From Camillea tinctor (lineage: Eukaryota > Ascomycota > Sordariomycetes > Xylariales > Xylariaceae): a stretch of 64,000 bases of DNA. A model generated the notes under the pieces. The model saw nothing but the letters and a program-made list of their open reading frames with translations, was not told the origin of the DNA and did no database searches. The translations under genes and the position numbers were made by a program. The stretch covers positions 242,101 through 306,100 of the forward strand of contig MU394103.1 in assembly GCA_022578605.1 (NCBI GenBank), given 5' to 3'. The first letter of the stretch is position 1. Each line of letters starts with the position of its first letter. Below are positions 1-12,480 of the stretch, piece by piece.

Positions 1-652
1 TCTTTGATTCCCGGAATTCACAACATTCTTTCTATATGACCCGCGCTTATACCGCAAACCATGACTACTACCCACCCTATAACTCTCCTTTTTAAGACCA
101 TTTCGCAGCGATGCAGCCAAGAAGCAAAACCAAAATTGGCCTCTACCAGCGTAGTAAACATGCCATAATTTTTCCGTGTGGAGCTCAAAGCCCAGGCTCT
201 AAGGTCCAGTTCTGTCCTGCCAAAAGCGTCGCATTTCGCACTCTGTATGAAACAGGAACCAAGCAGTCCGTACTGTCGTATCCTGCCGGGGGGTCAAGTA
301 GTATACTACACTACAACACTAGTTCTTCCGGGGGAACAAGGGAGGATTCAAGTCCCTATAAGGAAAACGAAAAAAAAAGTGGTATGGGGTAATATAGGCA
401 AATAAACACCGCCATGTGGTTCGAAAAAAAAATCACATTCTCGATGTCAGGTGAGGGCAACAGCGGTAGGGTGGGATGGGGGATATTCTATTTAATTCGA
501 AAGAATTGCCCAGCTTCATTAGGTCAATTTAAAATATTAATTTTCTAGAATCTCTCTTTAATCTCTGCTGCATGCTGTTTCTCGTCTATCTATCTCAACA
601 TTGCGCAAAATCTACGTGTGTATTTTCAGCAAAGTAATCCAGCAGGGCGATA
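1..652. other. Intergenic, upstream of the GH5 gene
   Basis: I see no supportable gene here. Two short overlapping open frames (about 111-405) have no recognisable protein character and lack splice context. The last 150 bp are AT-rich and pyrimidine-rich and probably hold the promoter and 5' leader of the GH5 gene that starts at 653. Confidence 0.5.
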
Positions 653-2738
653 ATGTCTTCCTCCCTATCTCTCGGGTGGCGGCTGCGAGTTCTCGCTGCC
701 ACCGCCAGCTATTTCATGTAAGTTTCAACTTAACTCTATATTTTGTGTAAGACACTCGGTTGATTGGACATTTTAGGATAGGAGAAGCTGCTCCGGCAAA
801 GTCATCAGCGGTCGATTGCACGGGCACATTCACACCTATCTCGGCCTCCGAGTACGTGAAGGCCATCAATCCGGGCTGGAATCTAGGCAACACGCTGGAC
901 GCGGTTCCAGACGAAGGGTCGTGGAATAATCCCCCCGTAGAACCTGTGACGTTCGAAGATGTGAAGTCAACCGGGTTTAAGAGTGTGAGGATTCCAGGTA
1001 TGACGGTTAAAGTATACATAGGGATGGAATTTAGCATCTAACCATACAATTGACCAGTCACCTACGCGGACCACTACGTGGGTAGCTCTCCGGACTGGAC
1101 GATCGATCCAGACTGGCTACAACGCGTGTCCGACGTGGTCGACATGGCCTTAGACGCTGGTCTATACGTCCTCACGAACATGCATCACGGTATGCTCCCA
1201 TCTAGCCCCATCACCGGAGGTGTAAAAAAAGGAAAAGACATTGCAACATCAAACTGACAAGCAGCATACAGATTCCTGGGAATGGGCCGACGTGTCGAAG
1301 GACGACGCGAACCTGACCATGATCGAGGAGAAGATCCACCGGACCTGGGTGCAGATCGGGGAAACCCTCGCCTGCAAGTCGTCCATGGTGGCGTTCGAGC
1401 CGATCAACGAGCCGCCGGCCGAAGACGCCGACGACGGCGCTGAGATCAACAAGATCAACGAGCTATTCCTGCAGGCGTTGCAGGAGTCCGGGGGGTTCAA
1501 CACGCAGCGCGTCGTGACGCTCGTGGGCGGCGGCATGGACAGCGTCAAGACCTCGCAGTGGTTCCAGGCGCCCAGCGGCTACGAGAACCCGTGGGCCCTG
1601 CAGTACCACTACTACAGCCCGTACGACTTCATCTTCGGGGCCTGGTGAGTAGTAGCGACCTGAAATTTGCCTCTCCTCGCATTTTTTATTTTCCTAACCC
1701 AAAAGCGCAGGGGCAAGACCATCCTGTCCGACTCGGACGAGGCCGCCATCGAAGCGGACCTCGAGCGCGTCCGCGGCAACTTCACCGACGTGCCCCTCGT
1801 GATCGGGGAGTTCGACGCGAGCCCGCTGAACTGCGAGCCCGCGGCGCGGCGGCGCTGGACCGACGTCGTGGTGCGCAAGGCGGCGGCGCTCGGCACCGCG
1901 GTGATGCTCTGGGACAACGGGGAGGACCACCTGGACCGCGGCACGCACGCGTGGAAGGACGTCCACGAGATCCGGGTGCTGCTGCGGGCCGCGGCGGGGG
2001 AGAGCAACAGCCTCGCAACGGCGACATCGGACGCGTCGGCTGCGGAGCAGTCCAGCGCCGCGTACCTATTCCACAAGGCGGGCGACGCGGCGGCGGACCA
2101 GACCATCGCGGTGGATCTGAACGGCAACGCGGTCGATCTGATTAGTGTGGAGGGCGGACAGTTGCTCGACAGCGCGGAGGGGGACTACGCGGTCGAGGGG
2201 GGTGAGATCACGTTCGCGGCAGCGTGGCTGGCGCGGTTCTTCAACGAGACGGCGGTGCCGGGTAGCAAGGCGAATCTGACGATCACGTTCACGGCGGGCG
2301 CTACGGCGGGCGTCGAGCTTGTGGTGTGGGACCTCCCAACGCTTGGCGCGGTGTCTTCTACTGCTGTGTCCGGCTCCGATTTGCGTATTCCAGTTACTTG
2401 GGCAGGCCTTGAGCAGGTCGCCGCGGTGAAGATGCTGAGGAGCGATGGGGTATATCTTTTCGATGACTGGACGCAGTATCTCGGCCCCTTGCAGGCGGCT
2501 TATGGGGTAAGTGATGACAATCGGCCCCCTTATTGCCCCCTATAACTTTTTCCTCCGCAGCTAATCGTATGCTCGTGTTTAGACCTGGACCAGTCAATGG
2601 AACTGGGACGGTACTGCTGTGATTCTGACTTCTACGACAGTCGACGCCGTGATCGCCGCAGGTGTACCGAGTGTTTTCACCTTTGACTTTTATCCTCGGG
2701 TTCCCGGGAATTCTCTCAACTATACTCTGAATGTTTAA
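653..2738 (+). CDS. Secreted GH5 endo-beta-1,4-glucanase with X2-like and CBM46-like modules
   Basis: A predicted secreted cellulase that would cut internal beta-1,4 links in cellulose or related glucans outside the cell. Six exons join in frame: 653-717, 777-997, 1058-1189, 1272-1644, 1711-2506 and 2583-2738, giving 580 aa. The N terminus looks like a signal peptide. The catalytic domain (about residues 33-345) shows WNLGNTLDA, NMHHDSW, FEPINEP with acid/base Glu186, and VIGEFDA with nucleophile Glu297. It is followed by an Ig-like X2-type module (about 360-455) and a C-terminal CBM46-like module (to 580) with a WTSQWNWDGTAVIL segment. This order resembles bacterial GH5_4-X2-CBM46 enzymes; the subfamily is inferred. 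The 3' half is much richer in G and C than the first exons. A GH5 identity is secure, substrate preference is not. Confidence 0.88.
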
Positions 2739-3568
2739 GGCCATAGCCCAGAGCTTGGGATGCCGGGTTCAGAGAAATCGAGTGCTGGATGTGTATACTG
2801 GCCATACGTATATATAACTTAACTTCGTTGCAGATAAAAAAATTACTTGATTATATGTGTTTACGATCTAACATGTTCTATACTCATAATATGACTAGTT
2901 AGTGACTGGTAATAGACCTGTACTTCCTGTATGGATGGTATAGGAGTGTCTTAGCTGGAGATGGTAATCAATGAGTATAGGTGAGTATTCGTAAATTATA
3001 ACGGGTCATTGGGTGGGATTTGTAAGTTGATGTCAGACCTTTGAAGCTCGGATTCCAAGTGTTCTTAGAAAACCATGCTCTCTATATAAAGACAAGAGAG
3101 CGCGATGCCCCAAACCCCCAAACTATGCTGGTTATCTGCCTTGTACTTCAGAATCGTAGGCGAAGTCTTCGTCAAGTCAGACACGGTGTACCTATGCTGA
3201 ATTCATATCGGCCCATGACGGATAGTTTTCATAGCGTTGGGGCCGCCTCAATAAAATGCCCGTGTTGCTAGTATCCTGTGTATCCCTTTCTTACACAATA
3301 GCCTGCCTTGATGCCTAGTTATGGGCGCCTTTCTAGAAGGTTAGATCGTCTTCTAGCGAATGTTAACCTCCATAACCTCATATAACACACGGCTCAAGTG
3401 GTCAGACTACTTGTATTGGTTCTGAAGCTCGATATTGAGAGCTCAAGCTTGAGCGCGCTGCCTTAGCTCCGGTGGGACCCCTGGGATCCCTGGGCCTATC
3501 GGAGTTGGGTTCATGGGATAGGAGGGATCGACGTTTGATGTATAACCCCCAGAGATGCAGTGCTGTTT
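2739..3568. other. Intergenic between convergent genes
   Basis: This holds the 3' flanks of the GH5 gene and of the small gene on the minus strand. A 76-codon open frame at 3041-3271 has no recognisable features. Nothing else is supported. Confidence 0.5.
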
Positions 3569-4091
3569 TCATTTCTTCAATCTCTGGTCTTTAGGGGGAG
3601 CTTGCGTCGTGTTCGTTGGCTTCCCACGCAACTGATTTCGCAACTCGTCGTAGAAATGAGCGAGGAAACCATTGACGTCAACGCCCTGCTCTCCTAGGAG
3701 AAAGACAGTACATGTTAGATGTTGTCGAGCATGTGGATGAAGACAGATGGGCATAGTTATATATCAGATTATGGAAAACACATACTGGTCGCCTCTCCCT
3801 GTCTAAGTGGTTCGTGGGGGTTGCGCCCATATTTAAGTTCCTGGATCTGATCGTGGATGCGCTGGACCCCGCGGTTAAAGCCAGGCGAGCGAAGAAGCTA
3901 TAAGATTCTCAGTAGTTAGGCAGGAAAACATATTTTCACGTCATGGTATGTTTATTCTAGTATCCACACCCACCTTCTTGACGATAAAGTCCTATAAGGT
4001 AGGCGAGTTAGCAAGTTTGGGTAAAATAGAGGAAGATCTTTCGACGTGCCTCGACTGAGAGGATGACAGTGAGGAGAAACCGTGGCCCCAT
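3569..4091 (-). CDS. Small conserved fungal protein (about 96 aa) with an 18-nt micro-exon
   Basis: I know no function for this protein. Reading the minus strand, exons 3974-3991, 3786-3897 and 3569-3693 join in frame, with introns 3898-3973 and 3694-3785 ending in good GT-AG sites and CTAAC-like branch points. The product carries DFIVKK, then RSPGFNRGVQRIHDQIQELK, GRNPHEPLRQGEAT, and a basic C-terminal tail. As I recall, small fungal proteins share this Arg/His-rich core followed by a PxEPLRQGEAT motif. The first exon is less certain: an ATG at 4091 opens a short hydrophobic stretch (MGPRFLLTVILS), but its 5' splice site would not be a consensus one. The hydrophobic start suggests a membrane or mitochondrial location, which is inference. 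Many gene finders would miss it because each exon is so short. Confidence 0.6.
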
Positions 4092-6748
4092 TTTTTATTT
4101 TTGTTTTTGTTTCTATATTTTAGGTTTTCTAAATTATCGACTCGACAGTAGATATGGAGTAGACATAATAGGTGACTTGTGACTTGAGGTGTAAGTGTGT
4201 GTGTCTGGTGTAGATTAGATGAAAGTCAATTGTCAGACCGACGTCAGTTGAACGAATGCCTAATCAGCCGAAGGAACCTTGGAAGCATTATTTTGTGGAG
4301 AAGGAAGATAGTGTACAACATAACACCACACGATGATCCCTGTATAAACTTACTTGTACTGTTATCCCTGTTATGTGCATTTGACTAAGTTTTGCATATC
4401 CTAGAAATAGAAATAAATGACAAGGCTACGGAGTATAAGAGTCTTAGATATACTAAGATGAACTCCACATCGTCATTTATGTAGTAAACTAATATCATTG
4501 TAACAAAATAGCAAGCAATTCTTTAATTACCATTTTGTCTCTGGTATATGTTTCTATTTTCCTTCTTGATCCTACGTAATGGTGGATCTTATAGACTCAG
4601 TACCCAACATCCAGGTCGATGCCCAAACATAGATAGAAATGTACGTATAAAATGAATATTATGCTCGATCTCAAATAATTAAAAGAGAGAATAAGTTCTT
4701 CTACCGGTTCGATGCTTGTAGAATTGGTTTAATCAGCATATACCACAGAACTTGTTGTAAGTAGTTCTTGTTTCTTTATTCTCTCTAATGGATGAAAGAG
4801 GATAGGTTTTCCAGTTGTAACATAAACTCGGTAATGAACTTGAAAGCTCTTTGTTCCTCCACGCATAATACCATGAATAACTCCCTGTACTGTGTGTGGC
4901 GGTCGGGTCAACACGGACACAAGCAATATCACACGGTATATCCAGTATTACCTATATAGCCGATTGGACAATTGGCTGATTGGATCCTCCAGTGAGTTTA
5001 TGTATGATCCAGGCTAGAAAGTAGGAAAACGTCATATTATGATGCGACGGTATGCGAACGAGTAAGGTGCTTTAACTTTTTTTTTGCCAACGTGGGTTTG
5101 CGATGTTTTGCATCCAGACCAGTTGACAGTACAGAGAGGTTATGTATGTGTGAGATGGACAACCCCACGCTGACGAACTGCTTAGCGCTCCCTCGATATG
5201 CACATAAGATGTAGCCAATCAGATGCATAACCACAGTTCCCGACGCTAAGTTCGGAGATTTCCATGCCATGGCATAACTCCCCATGCTGTTATTTATCTT
5301 TACATATTGCTGTATCGAGCTTGTAGCGCGGGTTGCGACGTTCATCATCGTCAATCCCGTTCCCGTTCGATATGAACCCGGTAGTCCAGTAGTCTGGGAT
5401 ACCAAATTTGGACATATAATGTTAAGTACATGTAAGTTTAGATGTAGTGTACACTTAAGTACACTAGGTACCATGTAGCTAAGTTTGAATTTTTATAATA
5501 CACACTGGTTTGAGATAACAAAAAAAAAAAGTCGTTCGATCTGATCCTGGTCGAATGCACATTTTCGTCATGTCTCAGATGTTTTACTCCAAGAGTCAGC
5601 TCCGGTAGGTTTCATGGGGGGTTTTTTTTTTTTTTTTTGAAAAAGGGAAGGACAAACAGAGAATAAGTTTTCTTCTTCCCTCCTTCCCTCCTCATTCCCC
5701 GTTCTGCTTTTTAAGTTGTTCAACTTTCTCAATTAGGTGCTACTAAGCTAATAATGTAGGTAGTTCTTTCTCTTCAACGTTTAGACTCTACATAAAGATA
5801 CATTATGTAGGTACATAGCTAGCTATACGTAGGTACAGTTGTGCGCATGTGGTACAATCTCCTATTTCTTCATGTTCTAGCGCACGTTCTATACAGTGGG
5901 GTTTGCCCCGTTTTCACGCACTACTTAGCGCAGGTTTAGGCCTCTCTTGGTTGGAGTTAGAAATAAGTTGGTATCCCGGCAACGTCTACAGGTACATATG
6001 TGTCAGGTACATAATGTACATCGAAAGACGAACCTATCAAAATGGACTAGACTTATGGACCAAGCGCGCGCGCAAGTAATAATTTTGTTGGTCGATGCTT
6101 CCTTTTTTTTACTACCATGCCCCCAGTCAATCAACTAAAGAGGTCTCCATCAGCACCCATCTACCCCCATTTAACCATTAATAAGAAAGGAAAGAGAGAG
6201 GGTCAAGACCAAAAAAAAAAAAGCTACACTACATTGATTGTTACTTCACTATTCCTCGTCACCCTGTCTCTCTCTCTCTCACTACAACCCATCCCACTCT
6301 TAATAGTAATAATACCTACTGAACCCCTGCGCTGAACTTCTTAATTCTGAAGCTTCAACTTCATCGCATACTCATACTCCATACTCCATACTTACCTTTA
6401 CCCAGCTTCTTTCTTCCTCGTATTTTCTCGAGTCGAGAACCCGTCGCGAAATCCGAAAAAATAACTATCACCATCTACTCCCAATCCCAATTGTGCTACA
6501 AAGACATCACCTTACTTCACCAACACCAAACAACACGCAACGTATCTAACCTAGCCCGATATTACTCTACGTACATCGTCGTGTGTCGTTATATCTACGC
6601 CACCCATATGACATCGCTGCGTATTCTCTTGCCGATTGCACCACCCAACGCATTCTACATTGCCTGTCGGCATTTCACCTATTCTTAGACAGCCCATAGA
6701 TTAGAACCGTCCCTTTGCGCATGTACTGGCAGACATATACCAGCAGCT
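4092..6748. other. Intergenic and 5' leader of the ApsB/Mto1-like gene
   Basis: There is no gene I can support. The 145-codon minus-strand frame at 5037-5474 has no family character. The sequence has poly-A and poly-T runs near 5520 and 5620. A CT tract at about 6265-6281 and the CA/CT-rich stretch up to 6740 fit a fungal core promoter and long 5' leader for the gene starting at 6749. Confidence 0.5.
6265..6281 (+). promoter_or_regulatory. CT-rich promoter tract
   Basis: A run of alternating C and T lies about 470 bp upstream of the start codon at 6749. CT tracts are common in fungal promoters near transcription starts. The assignment rests on position and composition only. Confidence 0.3.
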
Positions 6749-9700
6749 ATGATGGAAGAAGACGAGGGTCCCCGTCCTACAAGCAGGCGAGATACGGATA
6801 AGGACAAGGTTGAGTCTTCAACCATCACTGTCCAGAGAGCGTCAGTGATGGGGAAAAAGGAGAATGTCCCTTTTAATGATGACCCGCAGAGACACCCTGC
6901 CGACAACAGCTTTGCTGAAACCACGGGGCTCGACCACTACGGCAGACGTGACGACTCACTAAGCGAGGAGGAACATGTAAGGGCTCATTTCCAGGACGTC
7001 GAGTCGAGCTTCATGCCCACGGTTTCGCCCGTTCGAGTAACCGGTCCCGACGCCGGCATCGACGACACGTACCTTTTCGATGCTATGACCACCACGAAAC
7101 CCCCCACACCTTCAGTCTCCATCACACGCGAACAGCCCGCAGCTCCATCACCGCCGGAACCACAGGTACGGCAGCCTCCCCCGCCGATAAGACAGAGCGA
7201 AAGGCCACTTTCTCCCGTCTCTACCACGCCTAGACCCAGCCCTTCCCGCCATTCCCCCCATATTAACCCTGCTGCCGATGCGTCTGCTGCTTCCCAGCTA
7301 GCAGAACCATCCTTACCCGAACTGCAAGCCAATGGCTCCTACACCGCTGATATTAGCACCACAACATCCGCTCTCGAAACCCTAACCTCCTCTCCCACCG
7401 CCGCTGCTGCTGCTCGCACCGTGTCCAGGGCAATATCCATGGCTAGCAACCGCACTCAACACGAAAGCGACAGTGCAGATGTGTCGGCCCAAAACCATTC
7501 AAGCCTTCGCCCTACACAAGACGAGCCTCGTTCTTCCGGCGCTCGCACACCGCAGCGCCAGCCTTCTCGTCAAAGCATACAAAACCTTGCTGTTGAGTCT
7601 GGGAATACCTCGAGTCACTCCCTTAAGGTGGGAAAACGACCTAAACCCCTACGCAGTATAAACGGTAGCCGGCGTTCCTCAACCTCATCCTACATTACCA
7701 GCGAAGACGTGGATAGTGACGTTACCGTCGGTATGGGAGCCGATTATGCCCTTCAGTCGGGTGGTGCTGCCCCTGCGTTTGGTCTGACCCGTAGTCTCAG
7801 TGATGGCTTGTCTCGCTCAATTAGCATTGGTAGCATGGCCTCTGCGGTGGACGACAGCTCTGATCCTGTGCGGTCCGAGCATCTAGAACCCCTAGAAGAG
7901 GTCGACAGCCCCGAGCGAGAACGTCGGAGTGAACTCATCACCACCCCCAAAGCTCAGACCGGACAAATTAACCCCCCGACTGATACTGTCATCGCGAGGC
8001 ATGTTCGTAACGTTGAAGTCCCCGAATCGCTAGCTAGAGAGTACAAGACGAAGGGCGGATTGTCAACACCCAAACAACCGACACGAAAAGTATCGGATTA
8101 CACCCCCGCGCCTACTACTGCGCGCAGTGGTAAGAATCTAACGCTCAAAGAGCAGTCAAGCACTATCGAGCGACTGTCCAAAGAAAACTTCGACCTGAAG
8201 CTCAAGGTTATGTTTCTTTCTGACCGTTTAGACAAACTCTCCGAAGAAGGTGTTAAGGAAATGATCTCGGAGAATGTCGAGCTCAGGACCTCGCTCGCTG
8301 TCATACAGAGGGATAACAAGATTCTAAGACGTCGAGTAAAGGAGTTAGAGAAGCGCCTTCGAGATGAGGAGGATCGTCCCAGCACTGCTAGGAGTGGCTA
8401 CTCTTCCGACGGACCGGTGACCCCAGGTTTCGACCAAGATGCCCAGGAAGAATTGTTATATTTGCGAGAGCGGGTTGAGGAATACGTCACCGAAATAGAG
8501 AGACTGCGAGCTGAGAACATGACAAATCAGGCCGAAAAGCGGCGCCTAGCCGAAACCGTCAAGACCATGGGTGATCGAGCAGGCGATCGTGTAGGCGAGA
8601 GCCTAGGCCGACAAGAAGAGGCAGATGTCTGGAAAGACCTTCTCGAGCAAGAAACAGCCCGGCGCGAACAGGCTGATGATGACAATCGAAGACTGAGGGA
8701 CGAGTTATTCCGTCTCAAGCAAGAGATAAATGGGTCTACAACAGGTACCGGAGGATTGCACCACACAACAAATATCTACAACATCACACGTAAGGCGCCG
8801 CCAATGTCACCGTCGAGATCGCGTCCGGTCTCGGGCCTGTCGGGAGAGATGGACCCAAGCAACTCGCTCAGCCAGTCAGGAACCCTAGTCGAGGACCTCC
8901 GTCGTGAGAGTGAACAGTTGCGCCACGAGAACGCCGAGCTGAGAAGAGAGGTGGGTGCGCAGACATCAATGCTTACTTCACGGAACCGCGAAAAGGAAAG
9001 ACTGTATCAGGAAATCGAAGATCTCAAACTCGCCCAACGTCGCGGCGGAACTGCTCCCTCGACCGTTGACAGTCTATTTGACCGATCAGCCTCGAGAGCC
9101 GGTGCTCATGAACGGTCGACTTCTAGAGGTAGCGCCCGGACAAGGTTGACCATGACGGTTGAGGATCCGGAACGCGAAGAATTGGAAAACAAGTTAGCAG
9201 AGCACCGCGATAAGATCAACGAGTTTAAATTCAAGAACCAAGAATTACAACGCGAATTGGAATCCACTGTAGCCGATTTTGAGGATGCAGCTGAGGGCAG
9301 GAGACAGGCTGAAGAACATGTTAGCAATCTTCAGGAAGATCTTGATAATGCTATGAATGACCTCATGGTCCTTCAAGCAGAACGAGATGAAGCTCTTGAG
9401 GAATATTCACAGCTAGAAGGTGAATTCGAGGTGTTGCGCAAGGAAGCGCAAGAAGAAATCGACACTTTGGAAGCTGAGGGCGATCAAAAGTCAGACGAGA
9501 TCCAGAGGCTACAACTTGACCTCCAAGACCGTATGGAGAACTTCGAGGCACTGCAGGAAGAAATGCGTAGCATGAGCGAGGCAATTATTCGACTGGAGGA
9601 TGACCAAGAGCAGAAAATGAGGAGGATCGAGCAGCTTCAGCGTGAGCTAGCCGAGGCAAACAAGGAGAACGAAGAGCTCGATTCCAAACTGCTCGAATCC

Positions 9701-11392
9701 AACGAAAAGAACCAGAGGCTTAATATCCAACAGGAGTCCAGCCAGGGCGAAATTGCATTCCTTCGTGAAGAGCAAGAAGGAGACAAGATTCGTATTGGCG
9801 ACTTGGAAGCAGCCCTCGCGAACGTCGAACAAAGCGTGCGAGAAGAGCGTGACCGTGTTAAGGAGCTAGAACAGCGTCTTGCGAACGAACGGAAGCAGCG
9901 TGAGATTGTTGCTAACCGGGAAAAGGAAGAAGTACAACAATTCGTCAACGAGCTCAACCGCGAAGCATCTACCGCCAAGGATGAAGTCAGAAAGCTGCGC
10001 AAGAGCTTGACTAGCCGAGAGGTAGAAGCAGCTGAGTGGAAGGAGAGGCTTATGGAACTCGAGAATAACCTCAGAGAAGCCTTGGGAGACTTGAATGGAA
10101 CTAGGTCCAGTCTACTTAAGGTGAGATACCCCACCCCTCACCCCTGCCGTAATAAGATACTAATCATCTGACAGTCCATCGCTAAACTTCAACGAGAGTT
10201 GGAGGACTCTGTCCGCGAACTGGACACAACCAAGAACTCTCTTCTGGAGAAGGACCGCATAATTAAGCAACGCGATTCTCTCCTCGAATCTCACGGCCTC
10301 GAGTCCCGGAGACTGGCTGATATGTTAGATAAAGAGCGCCAGGCTCATCGGAACACCAAGAACCAGTTCGATGCGTTTCAACGCACACACCAGCACGTTT
10401 CGCGAACAGTTACCAACCAGGACTCTCATATCCTGGAATTGGAAACTAGCCGAGCAGCTGATAAAAAGAAGATTGCCCAGCTCGAGACCTCGTTTAAGGA
10501 ACAGCTTGTCGAGCGCAACAACCTGTTGCTTGTTCTATGGACTCGTCTGTCATCCCTCTGCGGTACAGACTGGGCCCATGACAACAGCCTCATTAATGGA
10601 AGAGCCCTGCCATCGCTGGAGTCTGTCTCTACTATGCTTCCTGGCTTCAGCAAGAATCTACTAGCTGCTGTCAAGACTATAGAGGGCATGATTGGTAATT
10701 TCCAGTCGCGGGTCAAATCTGTCGAACGTGAGCTGTGGAAGGAATATCAAAGCCTCGAAAATAACCTTGAGAGCCGAACAAAGAAGCTTGATCGCCTTGA
10801 AAGTATTGTACGCTCAGGCATTGCGTCTGGTAGCTTTGATGCCCAGGCCAAGTTAGCTCAGCTGGAATCGGCGTACCGAGCTCTGAAAATCGAAAATGCC
10901 ACATTACAGCGAGCCAATGACGCGCGCATCCGTGGTGCTGGCTACTTCGAGCGCGGTACAATGAAGAATGGCAGCAGCAATGGCTCGCACGAAGACATTG
11001 TTGAGGGAGGCAGCCCATCACCACTAGTACCAACTGGACCTCGGAAAGAATCTAGCAGAATCCCTCGCAGCAAGACGACTCACCTAGAGGCAACCACCAC
11101 CACCTCAACAAGCAAGAGTAGAGCTAGTAGTATGACTCGTAGCCCATCCAAAGGCGCCGAATTAGAGCGCGTGCCTACAACCAATGGCGAAGGCACTACC
11201 ACCAAGGGCAACGACGACAACCATTGGATCTTCAGGTTGCGTGAATTAGAATACAAGCTCAAGCAGGAGAGGGAGGCTCGACAAATGGACCGAGCCGCTG
11301 CAAGACAGAGGATCCAAGACAGCGAACGGCAAAATAGCGAACTAGCTGCCGAGCTAGTTCGTGCCCAAAGAAAAGGCGGCGGTATGGATTAA
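6749..11392 (+). CDS. ApsB/Mto1-type microtubule-organising centre protein (CM1 motif, coiled coils)
   Basis: A large coiled-coil protein of the ApsB (Aspergillus), Mto1/Pcp1 (fission yeast) and centrosomin group, which recruit gamma-tubulin complexes to spindle pole bodies and other nucleation sites. Two exons, 6749-10120 and 10175-11392, join in phase 0 to give 1529 aa; the intron has a GTGAG donor and a TACTAAT branch site. Residues 1-450 are Ser/Pro/Thr-rich and probably disordered. A CM1 (Cnn_1N) motif lies near residues 464-525, including LSKENFDLKLKVMFL. Long Glu/Arg/Leu heptad regions fill residues 480-1240. The C-terminal part has a conserved stretch (about 1230-1340, including NNLLLVLWTRLSSLCG) followed by a Ser/Thr-rich linker and a final coil. 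The start is the first ATG in the frame. Mto1/ApsB fits better than Pcp1 because of the C-terminal block; this is my inference. Confidence 0.85.
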
Positions 11393-12110
11393 ACTATTCA
11401 GGTTCTTAGCACGGAATCACCGTTCGAAACCTATCAAAACCGATTCTTCGGGCAGGTGTAAGGAGTAAGAAAAAAACAGGAATGATATCCAATAAAGGGC
11501 ACAGCAACAGTGTACATCATAAGGCATATGGGGGTTGTATCTATATATCACCCTTCACACACACACAGGCAGTCTGGCGTCCTGCGACGAATTCTTTTCT
11601 TTTTACCCCTCTCTTCTCTCTTTTGTTACTTCCTCATTTAGGGGGCGCACGGTTTAAGGGTATGGATGGCACGTATAAGCGCCGATTCTTCTCACTCATT
11701 TCATTTTCTCTCCCCCTATTACTACACTTCATCTCAGTCACGAAGATGTGTCGGGTCCCTCAACCTTTTACTTTGTTTTATGCCCTTACTAGCAAAGAGG
11801 AGGAGAAGAGAAGAGGAAAGAGGACGAGGGAGAGAGAAAAGGAGACGGGGTTGTTAATCGAAATGCATGGTGGTTAGTAGCAGTGATGGCAGTGGTGGGT
11901 GTGGTCATAGGACCTTACACATACACATACACATACACATACAACCTTTTCTTTTGTCTTTTTCTCTTCTTCTTTTTGTCTTACTTCTTCTAGCCTAGGC
12001 GTTTGTGTGTTATTATGTACGTTTAGTGGTTGGAAGAAAGAAAGAAAGGGGAAAGAAAAGAAAAGAAAGGGGAAAGAAAAGAAAAGAAAGGGGGTAGAGG
12101 AGCAAGAGGA

Positions 12111-12141
<31 letters not shown>

Positions 12142-12480
12142 AAGGGGGGACAGTTCCTATTAAGTGGCATAGGGTTTACAACTATTTGTTAGAGTACCAA
12201 ATGACGACTGATGATTATTTAATTTTTTTATTATATTCGAATTGTATTCATTGAACTTTTGGTATTTGGTTTATGACTTTTTGATTTCAGATGGTAGCTT
12301 ACCTATCTATGTGTGTACCCCTTGATATGCATGACCCCTTTCCCCAGCTCTATCTCTCTTCTATTTTCTTTTTTTTCTCGGCCAGTCTTTTTTTTTTCCC
12401 TTCTCATCCATGGATATACATATATTCCAACCCCTACCTACCTAGCCCCCCAACCCACCTAATCATTCATCTCATGGCAT
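11393..12480. other. Intergenic between convergent genes, with purine and pyrimidine tracts
   Basis: This holds the 3' flanks of the ApsB/Mto1-like gene and of the Cue3 gene. A purine-only block at about 12030-12150 consists of repeated GGAAAGAAAAG-type units and a GA run. Short CA repeats lie near 11920-11941. Open frames across these tracts are low-complexity and not believable as genes. Confidence 0.5.
12035..12148. repeat. Polypurine low-complexity tract with GGGGAAAGAAAAG units and a GA run
   Basis: About 110 bp contain almost only A and G. Two near-identical GGGGAAAGAAAAGAAAAGAAA units sit side by side and a GA dinucleotide run follows at about 12113-12135. Such a polypurine strand can form triplex DNA, but no role is implied. 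Confidence 0.6.

Noticed and set aside
5037..5474. 145-codon minus-strand open frame
   Set aside because: No domain, no splice partners and ordinary spacer composition; likely chance.
12007..12254. Overlapping Lys/Glu/Arg-rich open frames
   Set aside because: They are translations of a polypurine low-complexity tract.
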